This document shows, piece by piece, positions 9,964-20,930 of a stretch of DNA of 64,000 nt. This DNA is from Symbiodinium natans (taxonomy: Eukaryota; Sar; Dinophyceae; Suessiales; Symbiodiniaceae). The DNA lies in contig CAJNDS010002432.1 in NCBI GenBank assembly GCA_905221605.1, forward strand, positions 124,001 through 188,000. The letters run 5' to 3'. Each line of letters opens with the position of its first letter. Positions within the stretch are counted from its first letter, which is position 1. The notes below the pieces were generated by a model. It had not been told where the DNA came from. It saw only the letters and a list, made by a program, of their open reading frames with translations, and did no database searches. A program made the translations under genes and the position numbers.

Positions 9964-12349
9964 CTAGCTAACAGCTATCACACCAAATAGAGCGACATCC
10001 TTTGGCGGCGAGCCATCTCCTTCCAGCGCTATTCCCAATGAAATCCTTAGTGATGCCAAATAGCGCTTGACTTCATTGTTCTTGCTCTCCAAAATGTCAG
10101 GTGGCACCAGCAGGGGATTGTGCTGCCTGTTTGGGTAGCCTTGAAACTCCTTTGATGTGAGCATCTCCATGTCCGGCCGGGGCAGTGTGCACGGGACACC
10201 ACACCACTCTGAGGATTCGCTGTTCACGTTAAGCGCAGGCGGCATTTCAGTAAACGTGGCGATCACAGCAACTCTTTCATTCTTCGCTGCCCTCACAAGG
10301 GCGCCTCTTCGAAAAACTGGGTTCTTCTCCATTTTGCCATGCTCATCGACATGAAGCAGAAGCTTAACCCCACGATTCCCCAATATACCCTGGATCAATT
10401 GCGCATAATCCTTTCTGAGTTGGTCTGCATAGGTCACATTGCTGCGATCACAGATCAGTTGGCGCCATCGCGCAGATCTGGCATCAAAGCGAAGATGCGT
10501 CCGTGCACATGTTGAGGCTAACGTGCATCGCAAGCAGTGAATCAGGTAGGCAAAGCCAATTTCCTCAACATCGGAGGGGCTCATGTTGTTGAACATCCCC
10601 TCTGGAATGATGGGTGGCTCGTGATGAAGGTCGCAATTGTGAAAAGGCAGATATATGTAGTGGGTCATGGACCTGTCCCGTCGCATCTGTAGAAAAGCAG
10701 GCAAGATGCAAGCTGTCTTGCCACTGTGTGTAGGTGCCACAATGAACTTGACCGGTGATCTCTTCAAATGAGAGGCCTGCAACAAGTCAGTGCACAAACT
10801 TTGTAGTTGCCTGCTTCTGCAGCAAAACAGCAGCTCGTACAGCTTCAGGCTTTTGCCGCCAACATCCCGTGCGGGCAAGTGTTTCAGATAATTCACTATG
10901 TCGCCGAAAAGCTCATGCGTCTGGTTTTCCATGCCTGAGAAAGCCTGCTCCAGCTCTCGCATGTATTCCGAACTCTTCTCGAGCTTCGGGCTTGCCGTCT
11001 CTTGCTCTTCGGCCTCGAGCAAATGGGCATGATGGGGTGTTCATCCTGAGAGTTGTGGGTTTCATTGTGTGGGCACAAAATTACACATGGCTGCAATCAT
11101 GCTACACGACCGGATCAATGAAGAACTAATGCGAGATGAAGCCAAGCATTTACAGCACGAGGTTGTCTCATCTTGTGCTGGAGGAATGGAAAGGCTCATG
11201 CACAGCACTAACACCAACCCCGCCTTCCGAACAGCGCGTACGCTGACCATCACATGGCTTTCTGTAACCTTGTCTGCTTTAGTCAACGGACTGAACGTAG
11301 CATTGACCACTTTGGGCAACGGACTGAACGTTGCATTGACCACGACTGTGCCAGGTGATCCGCCATGCGCCTGGAAGCAGGGGGGTTCAAAACTGAAAGT
11401 TGCACTTTTCGACCCCCCCCAAACCAGAAATTCCAAAAAAAAAACAGAATCTGGCCTATGGCCCCCACCTTCTTCACTTCTGAAGAGAGGGGCGTGCCAG
11501 TCGGACAATTGAGGAGCTTTCCACGCAAAGGGAATTTGAATCCTTCTCGGCTGACTTTCAAGTCATATATCCACACATCGTCTCCAGCATGTAACTTCTT
11601 TGTGTCCTGTGGCAGACTTGGCCGAGCTTGGTCTGAAAGCCCAAAGTTTCTGGGTTGACTTGCCATACTGACCATGCTGAAAAGGCACATACTTGCTCGA
11701 AACACATGGACACCAAGAAGAAAGCAAGCTATTGAAACGATACCATTCCAACATATTCTAACGTACTCCAATCCTGTATAGCCCTGTATCTTTACAGCAA
11801 AGATCAGCAAAACAATGAAGCTGAACAAAAACCGCCCTGGGCCTGGCAATTCTCCAGCCGAGTCAAGACATTGTCCTTCACTTCCACATCATCTCCCACA
11901 CGCAGGACGCCATTAGTCAGATTTGGACCTTTCAAAACTTGTTCTTTCTTCAACTTGTTCAAGTACGCTATGGCCAACTGATCTTCAGTGACAGAATTTG
12001 CAGGCCGCCAGTACATGAGGATGCCTCGGCTGGACTTCTCCAGCTCGGACTCGGATTGCCTCACAGTCTTCCGGACCTTCTGGCCTCCGCCTGGGCTCAT
12101 CTCCGTGCCTGCTTTTCTTTTAGGGGCTCTAGATGGGGTTCTAGGCGGACATCTTGTTGTCATAGGCGGGGTTGGAGGCGTGCATGCTTGGTGCCGCGGG
12201 CTTCTCGACCGAGATGTCTCTGACCTTGCGCGACTCCTTCTCGCCCTTCTTGATGATGCACGGCGACTGGATCTTGCCCGACTGTTACGGTGCACGGCCA
12301 TAGTCTCACCTTGTGAGGCTCGAACCGGCCGGCATGGTGGCTGACCCAC
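9964..12349 (-). CDS. P-loop NTPase-like protein, multi-exon, with an Arg/Ser-rich N-terminal exon
   Basis: The last exon (9964-11013) encodes about 350 residues. It has a Walker A motif, APTHSGKT, near residue 97 and a Walker B-like LLLHVDEHGK near residue 230, so ATP or GTP binding is likely. It follows an AG|G acceptor. An RS/RA-rich exon (11843-12349, ATG at 12301 or upstream) ends ...LTRLENCQ at a GC donor. A 236-bp intron (11607-11842) joins it in phase to an exon beginning at 11606, DTKKLHAGDDVWIYD. The link between that exon and the NTPase exon (11013-11500) is not resolved and may hide another exon. That all belong to one gene is inference from strand, spacing and splice pattern. I cannot assign a family; it is not a recognisable transporter, helicase or kinase. 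Confidence 0.55.
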
Positions 12350-13800
12350 GGCGGTGCATGGTTGGTGCTTGCAATGCTGCGCTAGACCTGGTGTGCTGCT
12401 CTTATATCGTGCTTGAGCTGCACTTTTGTCCTTGAACTCCCCGCATCCTTCTTTTGAAAGCTGACAACCTATCTACGAGCACAAAAGACACAGAACACAG
12501 GTGATGTGACATAGGGATGGCCCAAAGGGTTTGCATCCTCAGGTAAAGTCGGCTACGCAGGGAAGGTCGACTTGTGCTTGTGATGCTTAGACAACGTTGC
12601 AGATCAACTTGGCACGTAAGACTCAGATGGATCACATGACACATGGTGGCTGACATGGATTGGTAAATGGGGTCGGAGGGGCAGGGAGGGCTGGTGGTAC
12701 TAGTACCCCAAGTGGGCAAGTGTCCTGCTAACTTTGTCAGGGGAGCAGCTTGTGTAGATTCTTCGAACGGGTGTCCATCGCAACCTGGTGATGCAGCTAC
12801 TGTCAGAATGATCTTTACTGGATCTCCGTTGGGCAAACCAGCTGATATTAGCCACTGACCGGGTAGGCTGCACTGCAAGTCTCTGAGAGTCGTTGCATTT
12901 TGCCCACGGCTTAGCTCTTGGCAGCTGACACTTTCATGTCGCAATGGCATGGAAGTGGCTGAGCTTGCTCGGCTTTTGCACCGCGTATACAAGCTCACTA
13001 AAATCATTGCGAGAGATGTATTGGAACAGATGCGACAAGCGCGCAAGACTTCATAGAGAGAAGGGAGACAAAGAATGGTGGACATATGCTTTGAAAGCAC
13101 TGGGGCTTTTTGTTTGAGGTGTTCAACTGCTATTCATTTGGAGATGCTTGGGTGAAACACTTGGGAACAACACTTCTCTCTAAGGCTACACCTTCGACTT
13201 CTCTGAGATCTCTCTCGCTCTCTCTCATGAGAATCACATGTAGGAAGCCATGTGCCAGCAGCCATCTGTACAGATTCAAGGCGCGCTCTTTTCAAGCACA
13301 CGCTGATTCACTCACTCTCCTTCTCTCTCCTTCCTTCTTCCCCCCTCTCTTCTGTGAGAGCTGTTGCTCTGTTGTGGATCTTCTTTTCTTGCATTATGTG
13401 TGTGCACTTCTCTTTTCTCAAAGGAGAAAAAGGCTTTTTTCTCGTTCTTGCACGCTCAATATTTCTATGCCAGGAAAGCCGCAACCCCCGCGCGGATCCA
13501 CACCTTAAAGGCTGAAGTCCTGAAGAAAGCACAGCGAACATCACAAAAGCTCTGAAATCAGAGGGCTCCTGGCATCTGGATTGTCAACTGTGGGAAGGAT
13601 CATATCCCGAACACAATTCGTACTGTGCCCGGTGGTGGACAAAGTACCCTTCCTGCTCACCTGCCAATGCTTTTTGAAGGGAGATAGTTTTCCTCCAACG
13701 CCCTCTGCAGAACCTCGCCTTGTAGACGGGGCAGGGGTAGACTCTAGACTCCAGGCTTGCCCTTCAAGTCCAAGGTAAGGATGAAATGGACCACTGGCAC
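12350..13800. other. spacer without an identified gene
   Basis: Open frames of up to about 230 codons exist on the minus strand (12402-13100) but lack motifs and splice support. A pyrimidine-rich zone begins near 13190 and leads into the CT microsatellite. Confidence 0.5.
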
Positions 13801-13821
13801 CTCTGCAAAGCATCCGTTATT

Positions 13822-14024
<203 letters not shown>

Positions 14025-14117
14025 CCTCTTTTTTCATAAAAGGAACAAAGGGACTAAGTATCTCTTTATTCCCGAAAGCATCGCGAAGGGTTCTTCCGTG
14101 CGGAGCCCTCTGACCCA

Positions 14118-14498
14118 GCAACATAGACTGAAGAGCATAGAGTGAAGTGCATAGAGTCAAGTGCATAGAGTGAAGTGCATAGAGTCAAGTGCATAGAGTG
14201 AAGTGCATGAGTGAAGTGCATAGAGTGAAGTGCATAGAGTGAAGTGCATGGAGTGAAGTGCATAGAGTGAAGTGCATAGAGTGAATTGCATAGAGTGAAG
14301 TGCATGGAGTGAATTGCATAGAGTGAATTGCATAGAGTGAAGTGCATAGAGTGAAGTGCATAGAGTCAAGTGCATAGAGTGAATTGCATAGAGTCGAGTG
14401 CATAGAGTGAAGTGCATAGAGTGAAGTGCATAGAGTGAATTGCATAGAGTCAAGTGCATAAGTGAAGTGCATGGAGTGAATTGCATAGAGTGAAGTAG
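14118..14498 (+). repeat. 14-bp minisatellite
   Basis: About 27 tandem copies of AGAGTGAAGTGCAT with point variants (TCAAG, GAATT, TGGAG). A few copies lack two bases. No coding role inferred. Confidence 0.95.
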
Positions 14499-14599
14499 AA
14501 GTTAATAGAAACAGAATAGAAGTTAATAGAAATTTCGTCCTAGCTTTCTAAATTAAAATTACTCTTTCTAAGGCGGCGGGCTGGGTTGACATCGCCAAT

Positions 14600-15180
14600 C
14601 GGGATTGCAACCCTCTGCGGGTTTCGGCGTGGTCGCGGTGCTAAAACCGTCGTTTTTTTTACGTTTCTTTCTGGCCGCGGACAACCCTCTGCGGGTCATC
14701 GCCGGGTCGCGGCGCTAAAGCCGTCGTTTTTTTTACGTTTCTCGATGTGCGCGGACAACCCTCTGCGGGTTTCGGCGTGGTCGCGGTGCTAAAACCGTCG
14801 TTTTTTTACGTTTCTTGATTTGCGCGGACAACCCTCTGCGGGTAATCGCCGGGTCGCGGTGCTATAAAACCGTCGTTTTTTACGTTTCTTTCTGGCCGCG
14901 GACAACCCTCTGCAGGTAATCGCCGGGTCGCGGCGCTAAAACCGTCGTGTTTGGAACTTTTTTTTGTGGCCGCAGACAACCCTCTGCGGGTTTCGACTTT
15001 GGCGCGGTGCCAGAACCGTCGTGCTTTTGCGTTTTTTGACATACAAACGTAACCCCTCTGCGGGTTTCGGCGTTGGCGCGGTGCCAAAACAATCGTGTTT
15101 TTGCGTTTCTTAACATGCAAAACGTAAGGTTTTCGTGCGGTCGCGGTGCTAAAACCGTAGTGTTTTTGCGTTTTTTTTTC
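14600..15180 (+). repeat. 73-74 bp tandem repeat
   Basis: The landmark CAACCCTCTGCGGGT recurs at about 14608, 14682, 14756, 14829, 14903, 14977 and 15050, a period of 73-74 bp. Each unit also holds TCGCGGTGCTAAAACCGTCG and a T-run plus ACGTTTCT. Later copies are more diverged and end in a partial copy. I see no gene. Confidence 0.9.
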
Positions 15181-15184
15181 CGAC

Positions 15185-15301
15185 TTGTGTAGTACAGACG
15201 TAGTACGCCCGGAGCTTCCGTGGCTGGAAAGTCGACTTTTGTAGTACAAATGTAGTACGCCGGGGACGCCGGAGCTTCCGTGGCTGGAAAGTCAACTTTT
15301 G
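15185..15301 (+). repeat. two-copy tandem repeat, about 53 and 61 bp
   Basis: Two neighbouring copies share TGTAGTACA.A.GTAGTACGCC, then CGGAGCTTCCGTGGCTGG and AAAGTC.ACTTTT. The second copy carries an extra GGGACGCC. This is directly downstream of the 73-bp array. Confidence 0.8.
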
Positions 15302-15691
15302 CTGTACTCGTGGAACGCGCTTCTCCATTATGGAACACATTACTCACGTTCCAAATTGCGCGGCACCAAAACGTGCATAAAATTGCGCCTCCAAGAAAGT
15401 GGGCATAAACTACTGTACAAATTAAATGGGTCGGGTGGGTGAGTAACTGAAAATCTAACGGGGCTGACCACTAAGACTGAGAAGCGAGCGCGGAGCAAGC
15501 ATGAACCATCACAAGAAAGAAATTGTGCAAACTCACAGATACTGAAAAACAAAAATCGGAATATCAGAAAACCGACAAACATCACCGAGGCATAAAAGCC
15601 AGCATGACAAGAAGTAAATCACAACCAGCCCACCCCCCCCTCAGTCGTCCCCCTCCGTACAGCTCAACAGGGCGGAGCCCGGTGTGAACAT

Positions 15692-15973
15692 CAGCTTTCC
15701 GACCTGCTGATGGCAGCCGGGTTGACGTTGTCACTGAATTGGAAGCCTCGGGATAAGAACGTTTTGGCAGATCAGCTCACTAATGAAGTTTTCACCCCCT
15801 TTTCAGCACAGCATCGTGTCAGTCTCAGCTTCTCAGACCTTCCCCTAGGGATTTTGTCTGAACTTTGGAAGACCAAAATGCAGTTCGAGTCTTTGCGCAA
15901 AGCGGCTCAGATGGTGCGCACTGAAATTTTTTTTTTGGACTGGCGCCTCTTTACTACATCAGTAGCACAGTAG
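15692..15973 (+). pseudogene. C-terminal RNase H fragment of a DIRS-type element
   Basis: The plus-strand frame has LTLSLNWKPRDKNVLADQLTN, then DLPLGILSELW, ending in a stop at 15973. W-x-PR-x-x-N-x-x-AD-x-L-(S/T)-N is the last RNase H motif of DIRS/Ngaro-like polymerases; its Asp is catalytic. Nothing of the reverse transcriptase upstream is recognisable, so this is a short remnant. It is the second DIRS relic in the window, on the opposite strand to the first. Confidence 0.55.
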
Positions 15974-16129
15974 GCCGGTCTTGTTGGGCTCGACGTAAAG
16001 GGTGAAACAGAGTCAGCGCACACAACCCGCAAGACACAACACGAAACCACCAAAGAACAGACACCGAAGAAACAAAGCGAGCAATCGCGCTAAACTACTA
16101 GATACCCCACGGACTCAGTACTCGAGGTC

Positions 16130-18390
16130 GTCAATGAAGTCCCGGTTCACAAGGAAGCACAGAGCTTGTGGGGGATTCGCAAAATGCGACATTGCCAGAT
16201 TCTCAAAATCACCATCATGTAGCCACTGGTGCGACAGCGGTTAGTCAAACCGAGGTCATCAGACGAGGTTCGGATCACTTAATCGTTGTCAAGGAAAGAC
16301 AACCGACACTCAATGGCGAAAGGATGTTGCAAGTCAGACTCCCTAGGGGGGATGAAAGATGTGCATATGCCCCATGGTGGTCAGCCAGTGGGGACTTAAC
16401 AGCAAGAACAATCCAGGCAAGACCGGCCCAGGGCACTCCATGGTGGTCAGCCAGTGGAGTAGCTCCGAGCACAGGGTTCACCAGTCAACCTGGCGCACAA
16501 GTGTCCACCCTCAGAGGTGCCCGCGCACGGCCAGAGGGGGGGGCGAGAGTAGCAGCAGCTACCGATTACCTGGCGCACAAGGGCCCACCCTCAGAGGTGC
16601 CCGCGCACGGCCAGAGGGGGGGCGAGAGTAGCAGCAGCTACCGATTCCACGGGGAGAGTCCACAGCGAGTTACCAAACCCTTAACGCCACAGGGTTTATA
16701 ATGACACCGAGGGACCTCCCAGTCCAGGCATCTCACACAAGGCTACGCCACTTTGGCGCTGGCCTGCGCATCGGCACGCATCAGGTCCCTCCAAACCCAA
16801 ACCCGCGAGGTACGTCGGTAAGGAGATGGGAGGGCTCACATCACATTGGTGCCGAAGTGCAAGGATCTCCATGATATTGCTACATTGATCCAATCAGAGT
16901 CTTCAGGCAACATCCACGCGGGCGGGGAGCCCACTTGCCCTGCCGCAGGCCAAGCTCAGACGAGGGTGACCCTCAAGAGTCTCAAGAGGGTCAGGTTGTT
17001 CTACAAGTGGGGAGTGGCTCCCTGCCAAGTCAGCGGGTGCATAATCTCCACGCAGGAGTGTCCACAGCCAGCGCGCCGAACTGCTAGGTCACCCTGTGCA
17101 CTCAGTACTCGAAATCGTCGAAGAGGCCGGGAGCACACATGTGGCACCGAGCGCGCAGGTGCGTCGCAAATTGCGACGTTGCCAGATTCACAAAACCACC
17201 ATCATGCAGCCACCGATGCGAATACATTCAGCACCAGCCAAGGCCGTTCACGAGAAGGTTCACAAGTCCGCCATCACAGGTGGAGCAAAGTCGTGCCTTA
17301 GCACGGAACGTTGTAGGTGTCAACCTTCGTGTTCCGAAGTGTAAAGTTGCCCCATGGTGGTCAGCCAGTGGGGACTTAACGGCAAGAACAAAGGGGTAGG
17401 ACCAGCCCAGAGTACTCCATGGTGGTCAGCCAGTGGAGCCTCTCCGAGCACAAGGCGCAACGTTCTTTTGACTCACAAGAGCTCGTCCGCCGGCCAAAGC
17501 AGGCTTGACTGCTTCGTTCCAATCAGAGCCATCAGGTAAACCAAAGCAGGCGGGGACCCCACCTGCCCCGCAGGAAGCGGGAGAGTCCCCCAGTCGAAAC
17601 TTCGCACTCAAGGCCAAGCAACTATCTCCTTGGCCGGTGAGGGTTGAGGGTTCAATACCCAGAATCAGACCGTCCATGCCCAAACTGACAGACGTCGGCG
17701 AGGAGATGTGAGGGCTCACATCACGCTTGGCCACCTACCGTTGGGGAGGTAGTCCTGTATGGCTGCTTTGACGCAAGCAGAGATAGACACCAAGCAGGCA
17801 GGGAACCCCGTAGCAACCCAAGCACAGGCGAGAATGGCTCTCGTGAAGGCCAGGTTGTCCACAGGTGCTCGATGGCACATTGCCAGGGAAGTGGAAACCT
17901 GATCTCCGCATAGGAGTGTCCACAACCCGGAAGCAGCATCCCCTAGCTGGTCTCTCCCAATAGGCATGACGCCGTTGTACGACAAGGGGGTGTCACCTTC
18001 CAGACGAGAGATGGTCAACACTCTAGTCCGAGGGGTTCACACTCGGTCGTAGCACATAGAAGCAGGCAACCTGCCCACCTAGAGGGGGCAGAGGAAAGGA
18101 AGATTGGCCGTTTTACCGATGACTGAGCTAGAACATCCAGGCAGGACCGGTCCAGGGCAGTCCGTGGCAGATGGCCAGTGGAGCAACCACGAAAGAAAGG
18201 CCCCCCGTCACCATCGGCACACCGCGGGGCCGACACAAAAGGGTGTTCACAGCTGCAGGCAGTGAGCACACAGAAGACAAGCACGATCCAATCCGTGGCA
18301 TAGACCACGAGAGGGTTGCCAAACCAAGAATATCCCGAGGTAGTCTTGCGGCATGTATCGGCGAGGAGATGTGAGGGCTCACATCACGCT
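16130..18390 (+). repeat. diverged long-unit repeat
   Basis: Several blocks recur in order. ATTGCCAGATTC.CAAAA.C occurs near 16193 and 17180. CCCATGGTGGTCAGCCAGTG occurs near 16371 and 17351, with second copies of the core at 16440 and 17418. GAGGGCTCACATCAC occurs near 16827, 17709 and 18371. Spacing is 0.66-0.98 kb, so this is a few old, unequal copies. An internal 75-bp direct duplication lies at 16489-16640. Short open frames here are shared noise, not genes. Around 17645 there is a tRNA B-box-like GGTTCAATACC without a matching tRNA fold. Confidence 0.7.
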
Positions 18391-18464
18391 AGGCAGCATG
18401 CCATGAAAGGACTCAATGGCGCGTTCATGGCGTCAGTAGGAGCCCTCAGATGACAGCTTGCTGT

Positions 18465-20142
18465 CTATTGCCAGGAGCCATCCCAGTCCGGACGCCGGGA
18501 GCGATGGCCATCTGAGGTGGTATGGGAACGCGTACGGCTGGGCATGACCTGCATTGGAGGCAGCTCTTGCTCATCAACCCCCCACTCAGGGATGCCGTCC
18601 GGAATGGGGATACCTCTGTATCTTGTCATTGAGGTTTGGGCCGCGAGCCACATCACCCGGACAGCGCCAATCGCTTGCGTTCTTGCTGCCTGTGGGCCGG
18701 AAGATACAAAGCTGGTCGCTCTCATGATGGACAAGACTAACAGCGTGCCGCAATTCCGAACCCAGGATATATTGCAGCATGGTCCGTGGCATGGCAATGC
18801 CGCCCAAACGTGCCTTGATGTGGACAAAATCGCCCTTGCAGTCAGGAAGCTTTTGGCGCTCATGCCAAGCGATAGCCACAGCAGCGCCCGTATACGACCC
18901 AGCAGAGAAACCCGTAACGCACAGTTTGCACTTGCCAGCTCTCCCCGCGGCGAGGCCCACATGCAGAGCGGTCAGCGCAGCAGTATGTGGCATGTGCAAG
19001 TGAGCTAGGGCAGGGCACATTGTCAGGGAGGCTTCTACCGAGCTGATTCCAGCACGAACCGCCGCTAGCAGACCGCATCCTTCGACCTGAGGTACAGAGC
19101 ACGTGCCCACAGCTGGGCGGCTTGGGGCAGGAGCAGCAATGCATGTGCGGCATTACCGCTGGTCGAAAGCAACAACGGGCGTTGTGTGTCCTTATATCGG
19201 ACTTTTTTGCCCTGGTTGTCCCGGACTGTTTCCATTTCTAAGCCAGTGAGTGCATAGGAATTGTTCTCGACCTTCCCATGCATCCCGCTGTGAAGAGCGA
19301 CCGACATTCCCCTGAGGGGGTTAGGTGAGGCTTTGGGGGCGGGTACTGGTAGGCAGGAAAGGCAAAGGCTGCCAGGGCTTGTTGCACACGCATGGCGAGT
19401 CCATCATCCCAGTATTGACTGAGGCCCAACGGCGTGACCTTTATGTCTGCAGCAAAGAGAGGCCACGGCAGATCCGCCTGGGCCAGCCAAGCATGCGCAG
19501 CGGCAGCAAGAAGAGCAAGCGGCCCAGTTATTGGGTCGACTGCGCCATTTCGGGGTGGCCCTGCAGGAAGATAGGGCATCTTTCTTCCAAAACATGAGGA
19601 CTCCAGGGAAGAGCTGGAGCCGCACTGGTCCACTGCCCTTTTTCCCAACAGAGGCCCACAGAGGGACGGTATCCCCGTTGCCCCAGACCGACTCGGGCAG
19701 AGTGGGCAGCCGTACCACACTCTCCCACTGCGGCAAGATGTTTTTGCCTTTGGCACCATATCCATGCACAAAAGGAGGGGGTATAACCTTGGCGTATCGG
19801 TTCGCCATGAATAAGTCAGAACCAGGTAGGATTGCCAAACGGAAGTGCGAGCCGCCGTAACCCCTGAGCAAGGGAAGAAATCCCTGTTCATACGGGCCTT
19901 GTCCCCATGTTTTGACCCCTCTGATCTGCCTGACTGGAGGCGCCAAACTGGATGTCTGGCTCTGGCCGGCCAGTAGTGAGGTCGGCCGCTTTCCACGCAA
20001 CTTCATGTATGTATCTTCCTAAAAGTTGTGAAAAGCAGAGCTCGCGCAGCAGTCTCTTTTTCACTTCGCACTTGAGCCAAACACCAAAGTGTTCAGCAAG
20101 CTTCAGTTCTTGCAGCAAGCTCTCTCCAAGAGCTAAGGGCTC
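18465..20142 (-). CDS. six-exon gene with a GxSxG hydrolase-like motif
   Basis: Six minus-strand exons keep phase across five short introns: 19994-20142, 19637-19929, 19386-19560, 19149-19311, 18690-19086 and 18465-18613. Introns are 62-76 bp; the first has a GA donor, the others GC, and all acceptors are AG|G. Exon 5 encodes CKLCVTGFSAGSYTG, a GxSxG nucleophile elbow after a hydrophobic strand. About 65 residues later comes LVHHESDQLC, which could hold the acid residue of a Ser hydrolase triad. This fits an alpha/beta-hydrolase fold, but no family is assigned and no catalytic His is pinned down. Donor choices for introns 3 and 4 have alternatives. The true start is upstream of the first exon (an in-frame TAG precedes it), so a 5' exon is missing. 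Without splicing the region looks like a frameshifted pseudogene; I prefer the intron model. Confidence 0.6.
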
Positions 20143-20710
20143 CAAAAGCTACGAATTCCATCTCAACTTTGTTCTACAAAGGAGGTAAAGCAAAAGAGCA
20201 ATGCAACTGCTTTGGTCTACACCTCGGGGACTTCAGGTCACTTCCGAACAGCAAAACAGCGAAGCTTCAGAGTCCACTCTGCACTCCTACTCCCATCCTA
20301 CACGTCCAACGGCAACGAACGAAGTGGCGGGGACACGGAGTGAGTCACAACAAGACAGAACCTCAGAGTTCTGACACGCACTTCTTCACTACTGCTCTCA
20401 AGCAGTTCCAAGTGCTTCAAAACTCATCCTGGCCATGCCAACAAGACAAGAACATGCCAAAGTCAAGCAAGACATGCCACACATGCTTAAGGGCTTTGGG
20501 ACAAACCAAACATGCTCATGCCAAGTCATGCAGCAGAAAAACTCTCATGCTTCTCTCTGTATGGTCAAACACCACATGGCACCAACTGGGCAAACACTAC
20601 AGGTGAATTTTACGTCTGCACGCTGCTTGGCGTAGCCACCCGAAGGGGCTGGGGTATCAGGGTGAAACTTACAAACTCTGCACAGTGAGACTACCGGTAC
20701 TAGCCCTCAC

Positions 20711-20867
20711 TTCCCTCAGACATTTGTCGAGGCCGAAATCCATTCCCTCAGACCGTGGTCGAGGCCGAAATTCCCTCAGGTCATGCCGAGGCCGAATTTC
20801 CCTCACTTGCACCCCTCAGACCGGAGTCGAGGCCGAAACTCCCTCAGGCAGCACGCCGAGGCGGTAT
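20711..20867. repeat. cluster of five covarying palindromic hairpins (family A), unit 1 3' UTR
   Basis: Five successive hairpins of the form CCTC-A-stem-loop-stem-GAGG-CCGAA. Inner stems are GACA/TGTC (20714-20732), GACC/GGTC (20746-20764), GG/CC, GAC/GTC and GGC/GCC. The outer arms are conserved, while the inner stem differs each time yet stays paired, with an unpaired A after CCTC. The same cluster recurs in unit 2 at about 29311-29466. Confidence 0.85.
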
Positions 20868-20930
20868 TCCTTGATTTGGTTTGGGTGCCTCTCAGACCAC
20901 TAGCCATGTTTCTTGTCTGGGCTGCGCTGG

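Noticed and set aside
12402-13100. A 232-codon minus-strand frame.
   Set aside because: No motif, biased composition and no splice-site support; could be a chance frame.
17580-17670. GGTTCAATACC, a tRNA B-box-like sequence.
   Set aside because: No acceptor stem, D-arm or anticodon arm could be drawn around it.
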